The position numbers and the translations under genes were made by a program. This document shows, piece after piece, positions 1 through 12,119 of a stretch of 64,000 bases of DNA (its first letter is position 1; every line of letters begins with the position of its first letter). The stretch comes from Desarmillaria ectypa (Eukaryota > Basidiomycota > Agaricomycetes > Agaricales > Physalacriaceae). The notes beneath the pieces were generated by a model, which ran no database searches, had not been told where the DNA came from, and saw only the letters and a list, made by a program, of their open reading frames with translations. The DNA lies in NCBI GenBank assembly GCA_030407005.1, contig JAUDYN010000009.1:2108001-2172000 (forward strand), given 5' to 3'.

Positions 1-929
1 CGTCCCGCGGTGTGCTCCTTGCCTTGCTCAACTCGGCCTCCTATTACTCCGAAGGCAAGCAGTTGAATATTTCTGGGAAGGACCTGATGGGTTATGCCAA
101 GCCATACTTCATCACTCCTGCATTCGCGTTCGTCGCGTACCCCAACAGAGACTCGACGCCCTTCCGCGAGTTCTACAACATCCCGGAAGCTGAGACTGTT
201 GTGCGTGGAACACTCCGGTACCAAGGATTCCCAGAGTTTATCAAGGTGCTAGTCGATCTTGGTTGGTTAGACGCTTCCGAGAAGGACTGGCTCAAGGAGA
301 GCTTGACCTGGGCAGAGGTCATGCAAAAGACCATCGGTGCTGACAGTGCCAGCGAAAGGTTCGATTTCCACCTATTGAGGTATAATCCATAAGTTGATCC
401 GGCAATTATCTGTAGTGATCTTATCGCACGTGTCAAATCGCTGTGCACCTTCCCTGACGAGTCTGAGGCTACCCGCATCATCTCTGGCCTGAGATGGATT
501 GGTCTCTTGTCTTCGGAGAAAGTCAAGCCCCGTGCTGGAAACCTTCTCGACACGCTCTGTGCGCAGCTTGAGGGATTAATGAAGTACGAACAGGGCGAGC
601 GGGATCTTGTCATGCTACAGCACAAGTTCATCGTTCAGTGGCAAGATGGGAAGCAGGTATGCTGCGAATTTGTATTCTGATCAAAGCTGTTGCTGACATG
701 TTTGTATTAGGAAACCCTTACGTCGACGCTGGAAGCTTATGGCAGCCCCGTTGGCCACTCTGCGATGGCGCTTACGGTCGGGTTACCCTGTGGTATTGCA
801 ACACAGCTCGTTCTTGATGGAGTCCTCAGTGCACCGGGTATTCAGCGCCCGTACACCACTGAAATCTGCGATCCCATTCGCAAGATCCTAGAAGCTGAGG
901 GCCTGGGCCTTGTCGAGAAGGTTTTGTAA
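1..929 (+). CDS. LYS9: Saccharopine dehydrogenase (NADP+, L-glutamate-forming), 3' part
   Basis: This enzyme condenses aminoadipate semialdehyde with glutamate to form saccharopine in the fungal aminoadipate pathway to lysine. The 5' part lies outside the window, and the frame is already open at base 1. I read three exons: 1-358, 416-656 and 711-929, with introns 359-415 and 657-710. The first joint gives SASESDLIARVKSL. Family hallmarks are FVAYPNRDSTPF, PEAETVVRGTLRYQGFPEF, RDLVMLQHKF and the glycine-rich GHSAMALTVGLPCGIA, and the protein ends in AEGLGLVEKVL. The lack of an in-frame break indicates an intact housekeeping gene. The C-terminal part visible here belongs to the saccharopine-binding and dimer region. 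Identification is confident. The exact splice sites are inferred from frame and family conservation. Confidence 0.93.
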
Positions 930-1103
930 AGATAGATGAAGAGAAGAAGTATCAAAGAGACCCCACGTTTTACAGGTGTAGCGCTTAACGCCCTCGGCTA
1001 GAACGAAAGACTATTTTTGTATAATGACTTGTTCACTTGCCGCGCTGCGCTGCCGATGGGAGACGTATATATGTGCGTGCTGCGCGAGGGTCTGATCCGA
1101 TCA

Positions 1104-1111
1104 TATAAAAG
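1104..1111 (+). promoter_or_regulatory. TATA box of first AIF/FSP1-like gene
   Basis: TATAAAAG lies about 50 bases upstream of the ATG at 1160. The tandem paralogue has the same word at 2963-2970 in a similar GATC-type context, so the core promoter was probably copied with the gene. Confidence 0.5.
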
Positions 1112-1159
1112 GGTTTGGAAGTATTATAACTAACCTGAACCTGACTCGTATACCTGAAA

Positions 1160-2623
1160 ATGTTTCGCCGGTTCCAACGATCTCCAGTGCCAGCAGAGGA
1201 GTCTACTGCTCCCAAGCCTAATATCATAGTAATTGGAGGGAGTTATGTTGGTAAGTGACCTGATTTGCTCGAGTTTTTCCATTTCTCATATCGATGACAG
1301 GCAACTCTGCGGTTGATTTCCTTGCATCCTCCCTTCATCGAACGCACAATATAGTTCTTATCGAGAAGAACACTCACATCCAGGTTTCTTTTTTATTATC
1401 TACAATTCAAAAGTGATATTTAAGCCAGCTTGTAGCATCTCTTTGCCTTTCCCCGTGTAAGCGTTGTTCCCGGTTTTGAGAACAGAGCCTTTGTTCCTTT
1501 CACAAATGCTTTCCATGCCAGTCCACCTGACTCCACCTCTGTGATCCATGCCATCGCAGAGAAGATTCTTCCTGGCCAAATCGTGCTGGATAATGGACAA
1601 TCTATACCTTATGAATATTTGGTACTTGCCACTGGAACAGGAAGGCCTGGACGTCTAGTATCGACCCAGAAATCTGTGGAGACTAAACGCTTTCGAGACC
1701 TCCAGGAAGGTATAGCCAAGGCGTCGCATATCACAGTCATTGGTGGTGGCGCGTATGGTATCCGTGAGTATGACGTGTCTTTTCGGCTTGAGCACGCGTT
1801 TATTGACGAATTATTCACAGAAACTGCGACGGATATCAAAGATCATGCTCCGTCGAAGAAGGTCACGGTCATACATTCCCGGCCCAACTTGATGAGCCGG
1901 TTCCATCCTAAGCTGCACGAGATTGTGATGGAGAAATTCAAAGCTGCTGGTATTGAGACAGTTCTCGGTCAACGAGTGACCATACCCAAGGAGGGATTCC
2001 CCAATGACGGTTCGGAGTTCGTTATATCTCTAGCCGATGGGACGGAGGTGAAGACGGAGCAAGCGGTTGGTTTTCGTTCATTATCATCGGTGGCAGTGAT
2101 GCTAATGCAATTCCAGATCGTTTGCATTGGCGCCGTCCCTCTGAGTGCGCCTTTGCTTGCCCTGTCCTCGTCATCGGTCGATCCCCAGACGAAGTATATT
2201 AAAGTGAAATCGACTCTCCAAATTGCGGATTCCAATTACCCGAACGTGTTCGCTATTGGAGATGTTGCTGATACCGGAGCACACAAAGCTGCGCGCCCGG
2301 GTGTGATGCAGGCCAAGGTCGCTGTGAATAATATAGAAATGCTCATAAAGGGCAAAGACTCGGATCTGCAGACATATTATCCGGAGACGCCGGGCATAGG
2401 CCTATCATTGGGATTCGTGAGTTCATCGCGTTGATCATTTTCTTACTGCTGACGAGTATATTGTCAGAATTCGAAGGTCAAATTCAGGAATCCGTCTACG
2501 CCTGACGGTGAACCGTCTTGGAGACAGGCTTTCAAGCCGTTCAAGGTCAAAGGTGATATGGACGCAGGTTGTCGAAAAGTGTGGCACCGACGGGCACCTG
2601 GTGTGAAGGATTATGAGCTATAG
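1160..2623 (+). CDS. AIF/FSP1-like FAD-dependent NAD(P)H oxidoreductase, copy 1
   Basis: This is a pyridine nucleotide-disulfide oxidoreductase of the AMID/AIFM2 (FSP1) type. Members use FAD and NAD(P)H, often to reduce quinones. Exons are 1160-1250, 1301-1383, 1436-1763, 1821-2065, 2117-2416 and 2468-2623, which keep one frame throughout. The N-terminal FAD Rossmann motif is VIGGSYVG (split by intron 1). The ATGTGRPG motif and a second nucleotide-binding loop VIGGGAYGI follow. The C-terminal FAD-binding motif is FAIGDVADTGAHKAARPG, and the protein ends in VKDYEL. The encoded length is about 400 residues, usual for the family. No transmembrane segment or clear targeting peptide is visible, but a short Arg-rich start (MFRRFQR) could aid mitochondrial association. 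It lies head to tail with a paralogue at 3056-4471. The substrate is not inferable from sequence. Confidence 0.85.
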
Positions 2624-2962
2624 AGAACTTGTTCGGACTGAGAATGATGCAATTAGAGGCTTCCCTGAATAAATGAGTCACTGCTTGACCCTCACTGTTC
2701 ACGCACTCAACACATCATGATGAAGTGTGTTATTTATAATACTCACGGAACATTTCGGCCGAGTATTCATAAGCTCTGCAATGGGGCCACCAATCATCAT
2801 CACGCGTTGCCGGAGGGCCACGTAGCCTGAGGCATTTGGTCCGCAAAAAAAAATACCTGACGATAAGATAAGCCGTCGGAAAAACGGTGATTTGTCTAAT
2901 CTGATAAACGCCTGTACGCCACAGTACGCAAGCGACCTTAGTCAAACTTTCCAACGCGATCG

Positions 2963-2970
2963 TATAAAAG
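2963..2970 (+). promoter_or_regulatory. TATA box of second AIF/FSP1-like gene
   Basis: TATAAAAG lies about 86 bases upstream of the ATG at 3056. It matches the element in front of the first copy. Confidence 0.45.
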
Positions 2971-3055
2971 GAACGCGACCGCCCACACATTCGCCATATT
3001 AGCCATCCTGGCGTCCTCCCCACGAAATTTGACTCGGCTCATACCCTTGCGACAG

Positions 3056-4471
3056 ATGTCGATGTCTGCTACCCAGAAGCCCAATGTGGTGGTCATAGGA
3101 GGGAGCTATGTCGGTGAGTACAACTCCTTCGAAAATTCTCCCCAGAGCTGATCATCCAAAGGATTGAAAATAGCGGATTTGCTTGGACCTGCCATTCATG
3201 AAACGCACAATACTATCATCATTGAAAAGAACTCTCATTTCCAGGCGAGTTCATAACAGTGTCTGCATCTTCTTGAGATCACTAACTGGGGCCATGTAGC
3301 ACCTCTTTGCATATCCTCGTATAGGAGTTGTTCCTGGCTTCGAGCATAAGGCGTTCATTCCTTTCACTAACGCATTCCACGCCAGCCCTGCCGGATCTAC
3401 GTCAATGGTACGTGCTACGGCTGAGAAGATCCTTCCGAATGAAGTTGTTCTAGACAACGGGACGTCCATTCCTTATGAATATCTTGTGTTTGCCACTGGG
3501 ACTGGACGTCCTGGAGCACCAATGACGTACGAAAAATCGACAGAGACGAAGAGAATCCAGGTGATCCAGGAGAAGATAAAGAGCGCATCGAACATTGTTG
3601 TAATTGGAGGTGGCGCGTACGGCGTTCGTACGTGATACTTCTTGAAGGCCGTTAAACGACATAGCTGAAAGGAATGCAGAGGTCGCTTTCGATATCAAAG
3701 ACCAATATCCGTCGAAGAAGGTCACGCTCATCCATTCCCGGCCGCAGGTGATGAACCGCTTCCATCATGCCTTGCATGACATCGTCGTGGAGAGGTTCAA
3801 GGCTGCAGGAATCAAAACTATTTTGGGACAGAGAATCAAGGATATTCCGGATTGGTTCCAGAATGATGGCACCGAGTTCTCAATCACCCTTGCCGATGGG
3901 AGGGATGTGAAGACAGATTTGGTGGTATGTATAATTCAGATTTTTCGAACGGGGCGCTTATTAACGCTCGTCAGATCCCTTGTACAGGATCTACTGTCCC
4001 CTTGAGTGATCCCCTGCTGTCCCTGTCACCGTCGTCAGTAGATCCGGAAACGAAATATGTCAAGGTGAAGCCTACACTGCAGATCGTAGACTCCAAGTTC
4101 CCGCATGTCTTTTCTATTGGAGATGTAGCGGACACTGGAGCACACAAAGCCGCTCGGCCCGCCATTGCCCAAGCCCAAATTGTTCTCAGAAACATACAGA
4201 GACTCATGAGGGATGAGAAGGCTGAACTTGACACTTACAAGCCCGACCTTCCTGCGATACATTTGGCTTTGGGATTCGTGAGTGATGGCTCTGCTTTCGG
4301 GTCGAAGAGAACTGATTCCTTTCTTGACAGCGCCCGAGCGTTAAGTTTAGAAACCCGACATCGTCTGATGGAGAGCCTATGAAGATATTTGACGATCATG
4401 GTGACCTGGAGGCTGGGTGTGGCAAGGTATGGGCGATGAGGGCTCCTGGTGTTGTGGACTATAAACTGTAA
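3056..4471 (+). CDS. AIF/FSP1-like FAD-dependent NAD(P)H oxidoreductase, copy 2
   Basis: This is the tandem paralogue of the upstream gene. Exons are 3056-3113, 3162-3244, 3300-3627, 3680-3924, 3975-4277 and 4331-4471. Intron positions and phases match copy 1, and exons 2, 3 and 4 have identical lengths. The FAD loop is VIGGSYVGLK, followed by FATGTGRPG, VIGGGAYGV and FSIGDVADTGAHKAARP, with a C-terminus VVDYKL. Intron 2 starts with GC (GCGAGT at 3245) instead of GT. Copy 1 has GT at the same joint. No GT nearby keeps the frame, so a GC-AG intron is the best model. Copy 1 lacks the Leu-Lys after GGSYVG and has Asn-Ser there. The protein is about 385 residues and appears intact. Its role is the same as copy 1, and the substrate is unknown. 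Confidence 0.84.
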
Positions 4472-5272
4472 GAGAGTCACCGGTGACCTTGCTCGTTGGA
4501 AGCAAGGCTTTGACATTTAAACGGAAAAATATAATTTAGCAAAGCTACAGACAGCTGTAATGAGCACCTAGAATGATATATGTATATGATACAACTGCAA
4601 ATAGGGAATGATTTGAGTGGATCATGTAGGAGATGAACTCGAATGCACTTCGACATCTGACTCCAAGAGCCTACTAGTCCCCGCTTGTACGCATCGGTGG
4701 GTGAGGTGAAGGCTGACGGTTTGATGGCAGTAGAGGTTCCCTCTCGTCTGCAGCATCCGTACTCCCACTTTTAGAAGAACTTCGACACGTGCAAAGATTC
4801 TCCGTAAAATCATGGCCTGGCGACAGTGCTCTAAGAATTGGCCAGATTCCTGTGAAACAAACTCACGAAGAGATGCAAAATCGAGACATGCTCCGGCACA
4901 TAATTCACAGCAGACGGCCAAAAGGGCAGCACAGAAATAATCACATTGGCACTGAGAAGTATCCATATCCAGTCTTGATCGTCGCTGGAAGGATGTTGTG
5001 ATATCTGCCAGCCATTAAGATCGCTCTAGAATATTAAACCAAAATATTTGCTTGCAAAAGGCTTCGGAGAAAGGGATAGGCGACGAAATGCCCTCGAAGG
5101 CAACGATGATGATGGCAGGAGCGAAAGAATCACCAGGCGCGGCAGTACGAAGCCCACCGGTAATGCGGGCCGAACTCAGAGCTCACAGCCAAACAAAAAC
5201 AAATTTTATAATTCTCCTTCATCCATCCTACTTTCTTTGAATTCTTCCCTTCTGCCATCCCCACAGACCTTA
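4472..5272. other. Intergenic region between oxidoreductase pair and SAC3 gene
   Basis: No recognisable gene is seen. An open frame of 114 codons on the minus strand (4622-4966) is Cys-rich without a known motif and is probably chance. The right half must hold the promoter and 5' UTR of the SAC3 gene. An open stretch continues upstream of its ATG, but no earlier ATG is in frame. Confidence 0.5.
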
Positions 5273-8200
5273 ATGGAGGTCGAATCTACCCGTGGAACGA
5301 CACGATTACGAGGTGCAGCTTTGGGACGAAGAGGAGGACACAACAAAACTTGGGTGGCAGGAGGAAACACTACTCAGTCAAGTCGTGCTAGCACGCCTGA
5401 TAGCCAGCGATGGACCCGTGGAGGGGGCGCTAGAGGTGGAAGAGGGATGCGTGGGGCTCGAGGTGGGCCAAGGAAGTATGCTAATGCGACCTATCATGCG
5501 GCGCACGTCGACGGTGGTAGCGAAGAGCAACACACTGAGGGATCAGAGGCAGAGGCAGAGGCAGAGGAGCAGGCTCATGCCGAAGAGGAGGACAAATGGG
5601 ACTTTAATGGCTTTGCCGACCCGTACGACACCGACGACATTCCTGGGCTCGAGTACATGACGTTGAAGACCGACGCTGAACGTCAAGCGTATTGGAATAT
5701 GGTGCGTGACTAGATGCCTCACCCAGTACCCGCTTCACTTGTTTTCTTCCAGCTGAAAATAGAGCGTCAAAGAGAACTTGAACGGAACATTCGCGACGGT
5801 CTGGTCGATGCGCCAGGCGTGGCGAAAAGTTTGAGCGATGCCATTGATCTCGTTGGGACCTGCCAGCAAATGTGCCCGCTGGTCCAAAGTGTCAGACGCG
5901 ATAGAGAGAAACTTCTTTCAAAATTGGAAATGGCACGTCTTTATTCGCTGCAGGTGACGGCTTGCTGATGACTTTCTAGGTTCCAGGAACAAATCAAGTC
6001 GACCTCAGGCGTGCAGTGAAATACTACGAACGAGGAAGTGGAGACAAGGCGCTCCCAAATGAAATACGTCCAGGACCAGTGCTCGAGAAAACATTAGACT
6101 ACTTGTTCCTTGAGCTCATGCCCAGAGAAGGATTTCTGGCGACCCAAGGTTTCCTCTCAGATAGGTCACGGGCAGTACGGAATGACTTTTCCCTGCAGCG
6201 GATCGTTGATGCTCGTTCCATCCTATGTCACGACCGCTGTGCTCGTTTCCATATATTGTCTTTGCACTTGGGCAGAGACATCAAGACTCTCGATCTACAG
6301 ACAGAAGCTTTGCTTCTATCTAACAGTCGGTGAATTATCCCTGATACTTGGCGTCTATTGCTGAAGACTTCTTTAGCCCTTACGAGCTTGAAGGAAGCGT
6401 ACGAGGACCTCATAGACAAGTATAGGTCCCCCACAGAACTCGAGTTTCGTGTGTATCACCGCCTATTTCTCATCCGAGAGAAAAGAGCCGACCAAATCGT
6501 TGTCACGCCTGATGTCGCTTCGAACCCGATCTTCATCCTTGCCTCGCAGTTTCGCGAGGAAGTGCGACGAGCAAGCACGCCAATAGGAAGAACGTCCAAA
6601 CTCATAGCTGATGAGAAGTGCATGGAGATCTTTGGCGAGCTTGCTCAGGCTGTCAGAGAGAACGGAAACAGGATATTCACCTATCTCATGGCATGTCTGT
6701 TTGAGTATTTATTTGGAAAGGACACCATTGATGGGATAGAGGAACTCCGGGAGGGTCTGACCGACCAGGATATCATCTATGGGAACTACGGAGGATCGGA
6801 TGAGCACGAACAGACCTCTTCGGCAGAAGTATCTGAAGAAGCTGATGTGGAAGAGGAGATGTACGATGAGGGCGAGGACGAGGTCGATGACGAGAACGAA
6901 GAAGCGACTGATGAAGCCCAGGCGACATTGACTACAGCGGCATCTCCTTTCTCTCTTCTCCAATCTTCTCCCTTTGGCTCTGCATCCCTTGCTACGCAGC
7001 CTCCCGTGATGAAGTCGGCGTTCGCGAACATTAAATCCACACCGAGCACTTTTGGTGTCTTTGGTGGTACAACAACTTTTCCTACTTCAGAGTCTACCCC
7101 TGCCGCGTTGCCTACTTCATCATCGACTTCGTCTAACCTCAAGCTCCCGACGTCATCTTCTTTACCATCATCGACAACTGGCTTCTCTAGTCAACCCTCT
7201 CTGGAGTTCCCCCCTTCTGGCTCGCCCAGTCCGTTTGGCCAACCGGCTCGGCCTACCGAAGGTCTTGTAAATGGCTTGATGCCTCCCGCTCCATCACCCT
7301 TTGGCGGGGTTTCATCCAGTGCTTCGGCACCGAACGGGTTTTCAAGTGCATCAGGGAGTCAACCTCAACCTCCCTCATTTCCTACCTCCTCATCTGCTCC
7401 TTTCGGATTAGGGCAGCCGTCGATTTTTTCAAACACACCGAAGCCTCTTCAGGCCTCTCCTTCTCAGTCCCTGAATCCGGTGGCACCGTCGTTCACGCCT
7501 CAAGGTTCACCGATGGCGAATTCCGCCTCGACTTCAGTGAATGGTATGAGTAGTATGCCATCATACTCATCTCCTGCGCCATCACCTTTCATTTCAAAAC
7601 CGTATACCCCTCCCATAAACACACAGGCCTCCGTATTAACTTCAAACTCTTTCACACCTCCGTCCCTGCCAAAACCCTCCACACCGCCCCCGATTGTTAC
7701 CAATTCATTCCCTCCATCGGCTAGTGAACCTTCAATGTCGTCGCCTACCGCCCCCCCTCCTCTACCAAGGAAACAGCCTATATCTCTTCCTTCAACGCCA
7801 ACCACAGCCCCCTTGTCTGCAAATCCTTTGCGCGACTTCTTCAAGGGCTCGTTGAAGACATCGATACCTCCTGCGACGGGAGAGCTTAGCCCATTGATCA
7901 TCACTTCGCCTACCACGTCAAGACCTGCATCGATTCGCAACTTTTCGTATGATGGTACCCCAAGGGCCACCGATAACACAAATCCATTCGATGCCGTCAG
8001 CCCTCTCAAATCCAAGGGAAAAAGCAAGGCATCCTCGGAAGATCTCGACAAACAAATGAAGGAAGATATGCTGGAACGGGGCGTTCGTTTTGATGCCAGG
8101 AGCTTGCTAGTCCGGGAAACTTTCGGTTATTGGAAAGAGCGTAGCGCTGAACAGGTCGCATGGCGGAAGGCCTGCCGGTCTAGTGACGCCTACAGGGAGA

Positions 8201-10185
8201 AGATACGCAAACAAGCTCAGGCTTCGCCAAGCAGCGAGCGAAAGCGCCGGCTACTACTCAACGGCACGCATGGGTCTGTCGCTAGGAAACGCGTTCGCCG
8301 ACGCGTCAACAGCGAGTATCATCGTCCACAAACCGATGAGGAGCTAGCCCGGCGCTTCAAGGAGGTTAATCTCGTTTTCCGTCGAGGATCCAACACTTTT
8401 ACTCATTGTGTTCTCTCCTCTCTCAGAACCATGAAGAGCATCAGCGGCGGTGGGCTCAAGGATCATTTCTACAGCTCATTCGGGATCATGTCAGGTTGCA
8501 GCTGTCACCGTCGGAGTGGCAAATCTGGCTATCACTGAATCCGGATAGTGATCCTACGGCGATATGGTTGGAACGCAAGTTTGGCGCGCCTGCGTCAGGG
8601 CGATGGATGGGGGAGAACGTGTTTTCGATACCCTTGAAATCTTCTGGGGCTCAGTCGGCTTTGGCGTCGCCTGGTGTCATCATTTTTGAGTGTACGCCTT
8701 TGGAGGGCGTCACAGATGATCTGGAACGGTTGGTGATACGTCTTCGAAGGACTAGCTTGGTGAACTTATCTATGGATAATCAGGAAATACCGACTGTTGG
8801 ATGATTGCTCCCGATTGAGGGATATCGTAAAGTCGCTACCGGAGAACCGGCATTATGTGCCTTCTTTATTGGTCATATGGTGGGCAGAGGAGGAGAATGC
8901 CCAGCCAGCATCGGAGGTTGCAGAAATGGTAGGTATCTCATAGGTACCTCTATGGCATGTTGTACTGATTGCTTTCTCGGATAAGGTCCAGAAACTTGCT
9001 ACGGAAGGGACAGTTGGCAATTTCGAGATCCTTTCTATTACGAGCATGACCAAGGACCTTGATTTCAAGTTTGCGGAATCTATCGGTGCGCTGAACTTTG
9101 ATCTCGAGGGCCGCCTCGTGAAGGGATTGACGGTGAAAGGTGCTGTTTTCAGCCTGATACTTTATATCATCGGTGCGCTGACGGAGGATTTTCATAGGTG
9201 TTTTGAGGTTGTTTGAAAGCATTCTGGAGCCTTTTATGCAGGAATGGCTGGATAATTGCTCCGCTCGTGGTTCTTGTGCGTCCTTCATTGCAATCGGCCT
9301 TCAGTTAGTAGCTTATACATCCAACTCAGTCAATTGGGTGTTGTATGGGCGGTTCTTGAAGGTCGTCGTGGACCTAATGCGATCGATTGTCCGAGATTCT
9401 GCGAAGCTGCTACGGATCGACGTCGAGGACAAGATACCTTCTTTTGAACCTCAGAACCTCGCTGATAGCGAGTACGTGGAGTGCTCTGCACGAGATCTTG
9501 TTCTTACTCTGTTTCAGAACGGCGTTTGACAACGCATTGTCGTGGCTGGCCGGTATTGATATTGATATTGCGACCGGTCCTATCAGTCTGGACCTCCAAA
9601 CTCAGCGCGATTTGGGTAGAGGTTCGCCATAGTGGTCTGGTTATGCTGGGGAAGAGACTGATCGCTCCTGCAGGATTCCCATCCCTCACCTTCCTTGACC
9701 ACATCCGCTCATTAGTTCATCGTCTTGTGGATGCAGAGGCGCCAAAGACGCAGACGTTCATTCTCAAAGCCGACATCGAACCTGTGACGGAGCAATTCCG
9801 GACTGCAGTTGAGAGATATCAGGTTCAACTCACTCAGGCTATGGCGATGAGCGTTCGTCGCTCACCCAAGCGCCGCAGTGTCTCGATAGAGACGAGCGGA
9901 AGCGGCAGGTATGTTGTCTTTCCACCTCGTTGCCGGCATTATTTCTGACTATTACTATTTAACTATTGCAGTAAGCGTAGGAGGCTGTCAGTGTCAGGAT
10001 CATCATCTTCTGTACGTTCCGAACGCAGCCCCACGCCCAGCCCAGCCCCCATGGTCAATGGTCGTACATCGCCATCCCCTACCAGTTCAATATCGGTCTC
10101 GCAGTCCGAGCCGTCTTTGATCACCGTGGCCATGCTTCGCTCGCTGACACGGAATATGAAGGAGAAATACGGGATGGGGAATTAG
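5273..10185 (+). CDS. SAC3: SAC3/GANP-family nuclear mRNA export factor
   Basis: Sac3 is the scaffold of the TREX-2 complex, which couples transcription and mRNA export at the nuclear pore. My model has 11-12 exons: 5273-5701, 5753-5932, 5980-6325, 6377-8364 (or 8373), 8427-8728, 8784-8928, 8986-9139, 9198-9471 (with a possible 63-nt intron 9267-9329), 9518-9615, 9674-9908 and 9972-10185. It encodes about 1,430-1,455 residues. The N-terminus is Gly/Arg-rich. The SAC3 domain carries GTCQQMCP, VPGTNQVD, ALPNEIRPGPVLEKTLDYL, RAVRNDF, CHDRCARFHIL and SPTELEFRVYHRL. An acidic patch follows, then a Ser/Pro/Thr-rich linker of several hundred residues with scattered FG and PFG dipeptides, nucleoporin-like. 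The C-terminus is helical. The intron at 5933-5979 appears to be GC-AG, because only that joint yields the conserved VPGTNQVD. The gene appears intact. Confidence 0.87.
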
Positions 10186-10812
10186 TTTATTGAGGATATA
10201 GATTCTAATTTATCTGATTTTTTGTATTATTCAGCTGTCGAAATCACTGTGAATTGACGTAACGATGCTTTGGACTGGTTAGCTTTACACAAAATATATT
10301 TTGTTGCTTTCCTTCCCACCGTCATCACCGTCTGTATTCCCTAGTCCGTAGTAGACACATATCTGATAGCTCCCATCAAGCTCTCATTCCCATTCTTACT
10401 ATCTACCTGTGTTCCCCAAATATCCTCGCTTCTCCGGAATGCCTGCACGTTCCATTTTTTTTAGCACATGCCCAACCAACCTCAAGCCTTGAAGCTTCAG
10501 TTCCTACGCCTCAAGCGCCTCGTTGAAGCGGTATTTTACTACTCAACATTGGAAGCCAAGATTTCGTTTTTCCTCGTGCGCATCTGAGCGCTCGATGATG
10601 CTGACCTCTCAAATCATTATGTTGCAACTTGAACTTCACCAACTATGATTTAGTCACGAAACTTGGTACCGTCTCAAAAACAAACAAATAAACACAAGAA
10701 TTCACCGATAAAATAAAACGACACTCGACTTGAGCGTCGCTTCAATTGGACAAATACGTCATTTGTTATCTCCTTTTTACCCAAATCCATCATCGTCGTT
10801 ATCTCAGAGGAA
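10186..10812. other. Intergenic region after SAC3
   Basis: This holds the 3' UTR of the SAC3 gene and the upstream region of the next, decayed gene. A late TC-rich stretch ahead of the ATG at 10813 resembles a fungal 5' leader. I see no other feature. Confidence 0.4.
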
Positions 10813-11885
10813 ATGGCTGACAGCGAGGTAGACCTCTGCAACCGAGAAGCTCTGCGTGTTTGTTATGAAGAACTTGTGGAGCGCCGTGAAAAGGCATTCA
10901 GGAATCCTTGGCGGAAAGGCTGCTCACTCACCATCGACATTGACCCCCGTACACTGGGATCCGGTGAATCTCCCTGCCCCCTTCCCCTGTTTGCCATCAA
11001 TGGAGGGTCCTACAGACTTACATTGTCTTATGCCATTATTCCGTACTGACATGATAAACAATCCTCCCAAAATTTGGATTGCAAATGTTCATTCCCCGGC
11101 AGTCCCGACCCAAAAACTGGGCAAGGTCATTTCAAAGATCGTCCAGCCTTCTCTGCTAGCTCTACCAGACATTGATTATTATTATGAATTATATGAGTAT
11201 CTCAGACCATGGGTGGTGTCTACTAGTGAGGATGAAGCGTAGGAGAAGCTCAAGTCATTACAGGAGACAACAGTGCCGTAATATTATGGCATGCACACGG
11301 TTACTTCATCTCCGATTGTTCCATCTAAATACTGACTTTCTATTTTCTGCATGTAGGTCACGATGCTGAATGATGAAGATAACTGATGTTCTCATCATGG
11401 AGTACATCGAAGGCAAGAGCCTTGGGGATTGGCGCTCTGAGTGGCCTGAACACACAAAGTCTGAAGATCTGGGAGACCGAGATGCTGAGTATGTGAAAGA
11501 TACCAAGAGGGTGGCGAGTTTATTTCATCAAGAACTAGTGGTAGAATGCTTACCAGCATTACAGTTTAAAAGGGCATTGACTGGCATCCACTCTATTAAC
11601 AAACTAGGTGTGGCCTACTGCCAGTTTGATACGTCAAACATCATCCTCACCCCCGATCCTGCTAGAACACCCGTCTTCACTGATTTTGCCCTCACTGCTT
11701 GTTACGTGGATGTGAAGGACATTAGGGATCTATATATGAATAATTTGCAAGTGATCTTTCCTCTACAGCAATGCTGTGAGCCACATAACGATGTCATGGC
11801 AGATTGGGCACAGGAGGAACTCGCAAAACCTGAAGAAACGTGGATTCGATTTGACGTTGAGGAGTCTAGTGATTCCAGTTGCTGA
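10813..11885 (+). pseudogene. Decayed protein-kinase-like gene (fungal pseudokinase family)
   Basis: Fragments in two frames resemble the large agaricomycete family of divergent protein-kinase-like proteins. The first fragment starts at the ATG at 10813. A second frame from about 11000 gives PPKIWIANVHSP and LPDIDYYYELYEYLRPWV. A third, 11370-11885, gives the kinase-like part: LIMEYIEGKSLGDW (hinge-like), then IHSINKLGVAYCQFDTSNIIL where HRDxxxxN would be, then PVFTDFALT where DFG would be. The catalytic-loop HRD is replaced by CQFD and DFG by DFA, so it would be a pseudokinase even if intact. Two in-frame stops (TAG near 11240, TAA near 11280) interrupt the homologous reading, and no good introns remove them. 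I therefore call it a pseudogene. An unannotated splice pattern remains possible. Confidence 0.5.
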
Positions 11886-11996
11886 TTATGAAAGATATTT
11901 TTCGTATTGTACTACCTACCCTTTCAATCTCCACTATTGCTTCATCAAATAGAACGGTCGTGAATATACGTCGGTTCTCAATCGTGCACATGCCTG

Positions 11997-12068
11997 GAAG
12001 CAAGTCTCTGAACATCGTACATCAATGTCTTATATGTTCACTGGTGGGACTACGAGACGTCGACATAG
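11997..12068 (+). pseudogene. Aldo-keto reductase gene fragment
   Basis: A stretch of about 70 bases is alignable with the AKR genes at 15826-17192 and 32388-33754. It includes an identical run of about 25 bases encoding the HWWDYETS region (12036-12060), preceded by a diverged match to the codons for [17 protein letters not shown]. The frame is not maintained. It lies just beyond the 3' end of the kelch gene. Confidence 0.6.
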
Positions 12069-12119
12069 GAAAATCGGGCTTGCAGTGGGAAAGTACGCGA
12101 AGATATACAGGAACAGATA

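Noticed and set aside
4622..4966. 114-codon minus-strand open frame, Cys-rich
   Set aside because: No motif, no splice support, and it lies in the promoter side of the SAC3 gene.
6709..7142. Minus-strand open frames opposite the SAC3 linker
   Set aside because: Shadow frames of low-complexity coding sequence.
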